DNA of 64,000 nt from Atherix ibis (lineage: Eukaryota > Arthropoda > Insecta > Diptera > Athericidae), in the NCBI GenBank assembly GCA_958298945.1, contig OY282605.1:9013811-9077810 (forward strand), read 5' to 3'. Below are positions 56,451-64,000 of the stretch, one piece after another; positions within the stretch are counted from its first letter, which is position 1; every line of letters starts with the position of its first letter. A program made the translations under genes and the position numbers. The notes beneath the pieces were generated by a model, which saw only the letters and a program-made list of their open reading frames with translations, was not told where the DNA came from and searched no databases.

Positions 56451-59400
56451 TAGTTTTACAAACATTTCTTATTAACCTCTTTGAAAATCAAAAAAAATGT
56501 TTAGAATTTTTTGTTTCCTCCTCATTTACTTTTATTTCAAAATTGAACTTTCCATTTTTTTGTCTATTTACTAACGACACAATCTACCGCAATCAGTCCA
56601 CTCGACTGACATGAACAAAATGGAGCCAATTTTCAATGTTAATGCTTAGCTTCTCAAACCCCAACAATATCCAAGCCATCAAGGAAGCGGGAATACTTTA
56701 GATTCAAGAAAATACCACCAACTTTTTTGCCTCTAATACACAAAAAAAAACAAATCTGTAATCAAATTTATTCCAATTGCATTCCAACGCATTGTTTTCC
56801 ATTTTGTTTTTTTCTCTCGTAAAGTTTTTATTCGACATTTTCTTAGTGGTAAGTTCATTTTTGTTGTTGGTTGAAGCTTTGCCCTTTTATCAGAACGGAA
56901 ATCGAGCAAGCAAAAAAGGGAAACTTGAAAAAAAATTAAAATAGAAAAATTCTCAATTGGCAGTGGGGAGCGGACAGAATGGAGCAAGAGCAGAACAATG
57001 TTGTTAATCGATTCAAAGTGTCAAGAAGCTACATGAAAATAGCTGTGGATGCGGTTGAGGATGAGCAATTTTGTTTACCGATGCATCTGTGTGAGTGTGT
57101 GTGTTCTTGTGTGGGAATATTTGTGGGTGGATACATTTCCGTTTGAGTGCATTTGTGCATAGTGTGAGCTATGTGGGTGGCTGGCCAAACAATTTGTAAA
57201 CAAACCAAGTCGGAAAATGCCGGCCTTTGAATGAAGTTGCTCGTACTCGGCCACACTATCGCCACTTTACGTACAACTACAGATGCACAAATTAGCGCAG
57301 AATTTTCACTATGACAACAATGCACTCGGTTTCAGTTCAATGGCCGCAAGGTATTCTATTAAGCGCTGGAATAATGCTTTGGAAACGATGGGGAACAGAC
57401 GGTAAACGCCTACGGGTTTTAGTTTCTTTCACCTTCAACTGTCCGCTCTCGCTACCCCTACCATCCACCCAATTTCATATTGTATTCAAAGTTGCACTTA
57501 CGTAATCGACTGTTTTTATTTTGTTTTGAAACTTTTTGTCTTTTGTGTGTTTGTTAGTTTTTCTCTTGAATTTTGTCGTGTGTACGTGCCAAGGCGCTGC
57601 CATTTACAAAATATTTTCTTCTTCATTTCGATAAGTTTTTAACCCTCTCCCCTCACTCACCTTCCAAAATTCACTTACTAAGCTTCGAGGATATAAATGT
57701 CAATTTCCTTTTTACTATATTTTTCTTAAGCTATATTTTTCTTAAGGATTTTTTTCCTACTATCAAAGGGTGGTAGAAATATCTGCTCATAATGAGCTAT
57801 AATTGAGCCAATAATTTCCTTATTAACGTGTGAAAGTAAGGTTCAACTAACTAGACTTATAAACCACTCAAGAACAGAATCCAAAAAAAGAAGAAGAAAA
57901 ATCTTTCGAAATAGTAAACATTTTACAAAATATGTGAAGAGCTCTTGTTTCTTATTAAGCTTTGGAAGCTTTAGAAATTTATGCAAATATTCTCAAGAAC
58001 TACTCATCAAAGTAGAATCACCCATTTAACCTGCTATCACACTATCACTTGTCATTTTGAATTTCCTAGAATCTGTCTCTCATCAAAAACCATTTCATAT
58101 CAAAAGCTAGGTGGTCGGGTGGGTAATCGTAGTCTTCTGAGAATAGTAAAGTCTATTTTCGCCATTTTGTATTCCGCCCTTATTGTTCGTTCTACCCTCT
58201 ATTTGGACTGTTTTCTAAATCCAGTTTCTGTTTCTATTCCCATTAAAATTCTAGTCACTTTTTTGCTAATTCCTATTTGCTAAGAACGGATAATTCCAGC
58301 ATTACCTTAAAACCTTCAACAAATAAAGAAGAAGAAAAATTATAATAAAAACTTTAATAAATAATCCCGGGGATAAGGAAAGAAATAAAAGTAAAAAATT
58401 ATCAAAGTTGAATAAATTATAAAATAAGGAAAATACAATAAATTCCCATTGTTCGTCCTTAGATTTATCTTAACTATGACATTGATGAGTATTATCGAAA
58501 TTTTTGTTACCTCTTCAACTTGAAAATCTTTGTTTGCCAATAAAATTTTCATCAAGAAAAATTCCAAAAAAAAGGACGAACTAATGGAGGAAAAAACAAT
58601 CTTTTTGTCATGTCCTATCAAGCAGGAAAAAAAAATAAAAATGAAGAACTGTAGCTGAAATGGTTGGTGGATGGAGGGGACTTTTTGAAAAATGTTACAA
58701 GAGCGCGCCCCCAGTCGTCCTGCTGCTATACTTCCTTAGACGAGGTTAAATCTAGGGCGAAATAATGAAAGAAGTGGAACAGAGAAGCAGAAAGTTTTGG
58801 AATGGAAGAATTGGGAGTGCTGTGTAGTAACAAGGGAGTGTACGAAATCAACAGTATTTTCGGAAAATGTATACGAATAAAAGGAAGCTTCGTTGTGCGC
58901 ATTCGCCGGAAAGTTCGAGAAGTTCGCCCGGAAAGCAAAGATCGATAGCATTTGGAACGAAGGGATGGGAACAGGAGCAATGGATGTAAATAGAAAGAAT
59001 GAAACGGGTAGGATGGAAATGCTGTAGTAAGAGAAGCAAACGTAGCTAATATTACAGGTCGATGGCCTGTGTCCTTGAAAGTTCACAACGAATGAAGACG
59101 AAAACATTCACTGCTCCCACAGAAACCTACAGAAAGCATTCGTTATCCCATTTGCTAACCCCAAACTCCTTCCAGTTTAGGGCTTTTGCTCTGTTGAATT
59201 TTCAAGGACCTAGTTTACACGGATACACATAAATCGAATTAACTCAACTGGGAATTGAAGCGTTACTGGTGGTGCGTCTTTGTGTATATTTTTGTTACAA
59301 TTCTCCTTTGACTACAAAAATATATAAAAAGCAACTCACCCTTACGAGTATATATTTATCTTCTCTCTCCTTTTCTGTGTTTCTCACTGTCGGCAAGTTG

Positions 59401-60575
59401 TAAGGAAATTTAATTTAGAAACCTTTCAAGCAAAGGACATCAAGAGGTAATATGGATACAATCCAAGAGCGTCGCTATTAGGTGTCCCCTCCTCTTCGAT
59501 GTTGACTAAATTTTGGAACTTTCTCGAACTGAAGACAAAACCACTTAAAGTGATGGATGCACTCCTCTCCTAACTGTGTTCAGGATTTATCGACTTTTTT
59601 TTCGGCAGTTTTTAGGAGCAGTCTCGTCCCGTTCTGTATACCAAATTCAAGGCCAACTACGAGTATGAGCCGCCGCTTATAGAATAACGAAAAAAACGAC
59701 GTTGAATATTTTATTAAGGATCTCGGTATATGGGCAACCCCCTCCAGAATATAAGTCGATTTAGTATGATCAAAACAGAAACACTACAAATACATTTAAA
59801 GACCAGGACCTAATTTTATGGCAGTGTCTTTGCCGCATCGACACAAGTTACAGTTTAAGAAAAATATGGAAAGATGAACGAACATCAACACAAGCAAGAG
59901 CACGAACAGACTGGGTGGTGGAAGCTTGAAATGAAATCGAGAGTTTCAACGAGCGACGTAATCGCTAAATATTGAAGGGGTTGTGGATGCCACAGTTTTC
60001 GAAGAACAAAGTCATCCCCTTGCACACAGCAGTACATCTTTCTGGCGAGGATTTCCGTCGTAGTTTTTCCTTTCTTTAAATTTCTTTGTTGAATTTCATC
60101 AACAGTTTCTGCTAAAATCATACACCATCACCGATTGGTTAGTCGGCAATCTTCTCCACAAAAACGACTTGCGACCAAAAATTTATCTAACCTTTAATGT
60201 TATAGCCCAATACGAAATGGGATTAATAAAAATTTCTGCCGCAATAAAAACCTCGGAAAATTCCATCAATTCCGCCCATTTCGAAATTTACTGTGAACAG
60301 AATTTAGTGTAGCGCAGAAAATAATTTCCCATCAAAAAATAATATCACGAATGAATGAGTAAATAATCTGATAATCTCGGTATCTGCGAAATATGGTGGT
60401 GTACTATAATTACTTCTGGGCTTTTATTTTATCATATCAATAAGCGAATCTGAATGTTTTTAGGCCTTTATTTTCTATATGGTCGATTTAGTAGAAAATT
60501 CTATGAATACTGATTTTATGACCCAATGAAGCTATCGATAAGTTTTCGCCTACCAGTTTTTTTTTCTATTTTCAA
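56451..60575. other. No gene supported
   Basis: Several frames of 60-120 codons (57029-57325 minus, 58736-59107 minus, 59885-60121 minus) have no domain I recognise. 59885-60121 (minus; phrases MILAETVDEIQQRN and TTTEILARKMYCCVQGDDF) is the most protein-like and starts with a Met, but no exon borders are clear. 58100-58300 and 58720-59110 are less A/T-rich. Exons of a host gene are possible. Confidence 0.4.
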
Positions 60576-60614
60576 AATAAAAAGCCTTGACATTTAGAGT
60601 CAAGGCTTTTTATT
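60576..60614. repeat. Perfect 16-bp hairpin with 7-nt loop
   Basis: aataaaaagccttgac (60576-60591), loop atttaga, and the exact inverse gtcaaggctttttatt (60599-60614). Too short for a typical insect pre-miRNA; it looks like a small foldback or the joined ends of a tiny inverted-repeat element. Confidence 0.85.
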
Positions 60615-61989
60615 AAAAATTATATCAACGAGGAATTAAATTTAAAATAAAATAATAATCGTCAAAAGAAAATACAATATTTGTAATACGAAACTTTTTA
60701 GATAAATTCTCAGTATTAATTTTGTAAATATTCTCTAATTAATATTTGAAATTGTTAAAATCTTTTGGAAAATCTTTGAAATATTTAAAAAGAGCTTTTA
60801 TGAGCGCCATTAGCCATGCTGCACAATTTGAAGAGAGCGAATATTTATTCTTACGGTCAGACAGTGCTGTGCGAGTGAGATGGATAAGAAAAAAAGCGCA
60901 CAGTCACAATTCGTGCCTGTTTCTTTACGGAAAAATTATTCATTTTAAGTTGTAGAACAAAAGATAACAATTTAATAAATTTTTTTAGTCACAAACACTA
61001 TAAATTTATGAAAATTGTTATTTAATCAATTTTACATTTAATAAAAAAAGAATAAGAAATTTTCTTTTCTGTCTTTCTTTTCGTTTTTCTATTCAAGATT
61101 ATAGCCGGAATATTTATACTTTTTTTTATATAACAAAATATTTATGAAATAAAATAACAAATCAAGAAATTTATCATTATTTCCATAGTACCAGATTATC
61201 CAGTTCAAGGGTCGGATAGTAAAACCCTGTTATTTAATAGCTGTCAAATAAATATAGTATCAAAGGTTGGATTTGTTTAGTATTTGATGTGCCATATAAC
61301 ATAATTATGCAGATTTTTTTAAATTTAAATTTTTTCCATAATGAAATTTGTTTTGTTTTTATAGAAAAAGATAGAAAAAGACAATATTTGTACGCTATTT
61401 TAAGCTTAATCAAAATAATTTTTGAATATTTACGTTTCAAAGAAAAAGATTAATAATAATTTTTTTTATGCATTAAATTTAAACCATTAATTAAAAATAG
61501 TTTTGGTTTCACTCCTTCATTCGATCCTGATTAATTAGATTTTAACTGCCATACACCGCCCCCCTACTCCCCCCACCACCTCTTCAGGTGTTAGTTTTAT
61601 CTCGGTTGAGCTTAGCATGAAACGTAGGTTGGTGTCCTGAAAATAAGGCAGGTGGGCTAAACGAAGTGCCAAGGGTGGGTTAGGAGTAAGCCAGGAAAGA
61701 ATCAATTAACATCTAGACTCCTCCCGATAAAAGCTCCCTCTCCTTGGTATCAGCCATTTCTTGGACTGGTGGCGCTTTTTTTTCTTATTAGTTTTACAAA
61801 ACGAATATAAAATTTTTTTCCAATTTTTTGCTAATTTTTGGGTACGAAAGCGATGGAACCGCCTGCTCCCCCTACAATCAAGCAATGCTAACCAGCAAGC
61901 ATGCACTTCCAATCGCTCGTCCTCTTGACAACCCTAATACAAAATTTTAGCAGAGAGAATAATAGAAAACATAATATGGATATATCAAT
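60615..61989. other. No gene seen
   Basis: A/T-rich; the frame at 60746-60955 shows no recognised domain. A G+C-richer patch lies at 61550-61910. Confidence 0.5.
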
Positions 61990-62480
61990 AATCAAAATTA
62001 CTGCATATGAGGCTCTGAAAACCCACAACAAACTGTAAAGAAGCCATTGTATCCGCAAAAAGTTAACGTCTGGTGTGGTGTTTAGTCTGAATATGCTATT
62101 GGTCCGTATTCCTTTAAAAATGACTAAGGAGAGACCTTAACTTAAAGTATTTTATGTGGTTTCAACAAAACAGCACCACAAGCCACATAAAACGAGAAAT
62201 TTTATTGCTTTATTGTGATAAAAGTTCATCAGGACACGTAAATTTCGAGATTTGGTGATATCAATTGGTATCAATTTGATGTCCCTTAGGCGACTTTTTC
62301 TTATACACATAGATCTATACGAAAAATCTTCTTTGCGCTGCCAATCCTTAAATTTTGAAAACTAAGATCCCTCAAAAAATGACCGAATTACAGCCCAAAA
62401 TATGCGAAAAAATCATTAAAATTAACCTAAAAAGGATCGAGTTCTGGTTAATATTCAAAATGGCAAGATCCAAACAATAT
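61990..62480 (+). mobile_element. IS630-Tc1-mariner transposase, C-terminal two thirds, decayed
   Basis: Plus strand: NQNYCI, GSENPQQTVKKPLYPQKVNV, WCGV-SEYAIGPYSFKND, FMWFQQNSTTSHIKRE (second catalytic block with Asp changed to Asn), FGDINWY, CPLGDFFL (third block PLDFFL) and MTELQPKICEKIIKINLKR followed by KMARSKQYNEK. The same tail occurs at 32.3 kb on the minus strand. Several stops; the N-terminal domain is missing. Confidence 0.75.
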
Positions 62481-64000
62481 AACGAAAAAGAGTTTTTATT
62501 AAAAATCTAAATTTTATGTTTATTCTATTTAAATTCACTTTCCGAAACCTCTTATAGGAATTGCTAAGGAAACATTCTATGCATTATCATAAAATGATAT
62601 TATTACGTAAATTTTGAATAAAAAAAAATTACTAATAATAATAATAATAATAATAAACAGAAACCATATTAAATGACGTTCGTAAAAGCAAAACGAAATC
62701 AACAAAAACCAAACATGAAAGAAATTTTATTAAATTACGTGATCAGGACAAACTGGCATTTTGTGTAAATTTTTCTCTTCTAGCTCTTGAAATATGATAT
62801 CATAAAATTTTACCATAATTTGGAAAAGATTTCTATTCATACCAATATTGTTAATTAGGATTTCTTTTTGTTAAAAATTCACTTTCTTACGAATAAGGGG
62901 AATATTGTGATAAGTCAGAACAAATCAAGAGGATCAAAAATGGACTAATGAAAATTAGTGAAATTTATTAAATAAAACCAATAATAGTGAGTAAAATAAA
63001 AATTTTGAAAAGAAAAATTAATAAAGGAACGTGACGCATCCTCCTTGCGTTGAAATCAATTTCGTCATCCAGGACATATTTTTAATATAAAAATATGATT
63101 TTATCTACGACTATTGCCTTACTACGCAACCTTTTAAACAAAATTTTTTTAAGAATATGAAAAAAGAGGATTTCTTCGTAAAGAGTAACAAAAATGAATA
63201 ATACGAATTTATATTCATTCAAATTACCCTCTTGAGGATAATAAATAAACGAGTATTCAAAGAATCAAATGCGTGAAGCTATCCGTAAAAATGGCATACA
63301 AAGAAGGAGGTATTAATTGGTGGTGGAAAAGTCTACCAGATACCAAAAATAAGTATATAATAATAATAAAAATAAAGTGGGCCACAATGGTCTTAAGGTG
63401 GTGTTGGTGGTAAAATGTTGAACAAGTGCCTAAGGATAAGCGCACTCAATAATATCAAGGAGATATGGATGAGCATTTATAACACATTATATAGAAGCAA
63501 ATAAAGGGAAATATTGTTTTTTTTATTTTGTTTTTTTTTTGTTTGTTATTGTTGCCAATAATGAGATATGCTAAGAAGCTGGAATAAGCTATCGAAAATA
63601 ACAACGTTAACAATGGCTGTAAGGCAGTTGTTGTGAAAGGAGCGGTTTGGAGCTGAAGACAATGAGGATAATACCCCAAAGGAAGTTAAAGTTGTTCGTT
63701 GTATTTACAAGATGAACATCCAAAATTACACAATCGTTGCGGGTATCATTATTTATTTCTTATCTTGTTGAAATTTTCTCCCATATGGGCTTGGGAGTTG
63801 GTGCGTAATAGAAAATCTCAGAAATACGAATGAGACCGAGAATCGGGCAAAATATGGTAAACACTCGAATAGGAATAAGAGAATAATGGGAAATTTTCAG
63901 CATCAGAAGGCCAGATCGAAAATTTATTACTGTGCAGGGAAGTTTTATGGTCTTATGACGGTCATTCGGGAATATTTTCATATAATCTTCAGCATCAATC
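62481..64000. other. No gene seen; (AAT)n microsatellite
   Basis: An (AAT)n run of about 8 units lies at 62632-62656 and a shorter one near 63357. No coding motif to the end of the window. Confidence 0.55.

Noticed and set aside
58736..59107. 123-codon Ser/Phe-rich minus-strand frame as a gene
   Set aside because: No domain, low-complexity composition and overlapping frames of equal length on the same strand.
59885..60121. Minus-strand frame starting MILAETVDEIQQRN as an exon
   Set aside because: The most protein-like frame of 56-64 kb, but I cannot name a family or find a supporting splice structure, so it is not listed as a gene.
60576..60614. Rho-independent terminator
   Set aside because: The stem followed by T-rich sequence looks like one, but the window is eukaryotic and no gene ends there.

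Overview
This window looks like a gene-poor, A/T-rich stretch of an arthropod nuclear genome, most likely an insect and plausibly a fly. The evidence is its mobile-element content: mariner elements (one clearly of the mauritiana/Mos1 subfamily), Jockey-like, R1-like and LOA/R1-like LINE fragments with RNase H, an RTE-superfamily LINE, and many decayed IS630-Tc1-mariner transposases. No bacterial operon, rRNA gene, intact tRNA gene or CRISPR array is visible. The species cannot be named from the sequence alone.

Layout. 1-1.4 kb: no gene. 1.4-5.6 kb: broken LINEs (LOA/R1-like, then Jockey-like) carrying a 1,030-bp IS630-Tc1-mariner element with perfect termini, plus a 24-bp minisatellite grown out of a reverse-transcriptase codon block. 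6.6-8.0 kb: a decayed minus-strand mariner split by a second, deleted plus-strand mariner. 9.1-9.8 kb: the 3' end of a LINE and a microsatellite-bearing repeat. 11.2-15.0 kb: decayed transposase and a ~0.75-kb tandem triplication, one unit of which holds another deleted mariner. 15.8-17.05 kb: a nearly full-length mauritiana mariner. 18.4-21.3 kb: a young RTE-superfamily LINE with a 12-bp target duplication and a 927-codon open frame.

21.5-28.05 kb: satellite block. A 13-bp A/T-rich satellite is combined with a degenerate 28-bp satellite that appears in opposite orientations on the two sides. 31-32.3 and 36.9-38.7 kb: decayed A/T repeats, again in opposite orientations, around a Jockey fragment and a tRNA-like sequence. 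42.2-42.9 kb: an unidentified coding remnant. 44.5-47.1 kb: a Tc/IS630-like transposon split by an R1-like LINE. 48.4-49.4 kb: small repeats. 50.2-51.05 kb: the only intact non-LINE protein gene I can support, a 286-codon CENP-B/Tigger-type DNA-binding protein without a transposase catalytic domain. 52.05-56.45 kb: two large tandem arrays built on the motif GTGCTGCCATCTG, separated by a unique 1.2-kb island. 56.5-64 kb: mostly featureless, apart from a short perfect hairpin and one more transposase remnant.

There is no pathway here. Most of the sequence is explained by layers of transposon insertion and satellite growth. The best candidates for something undescribed are the inverted 28-bp satellite around the 13-bp satellite, the GTGCTGCCATCTG arrays with their inverted-repeat hairpin, and the neighbouring intact CENP-B-like gene.
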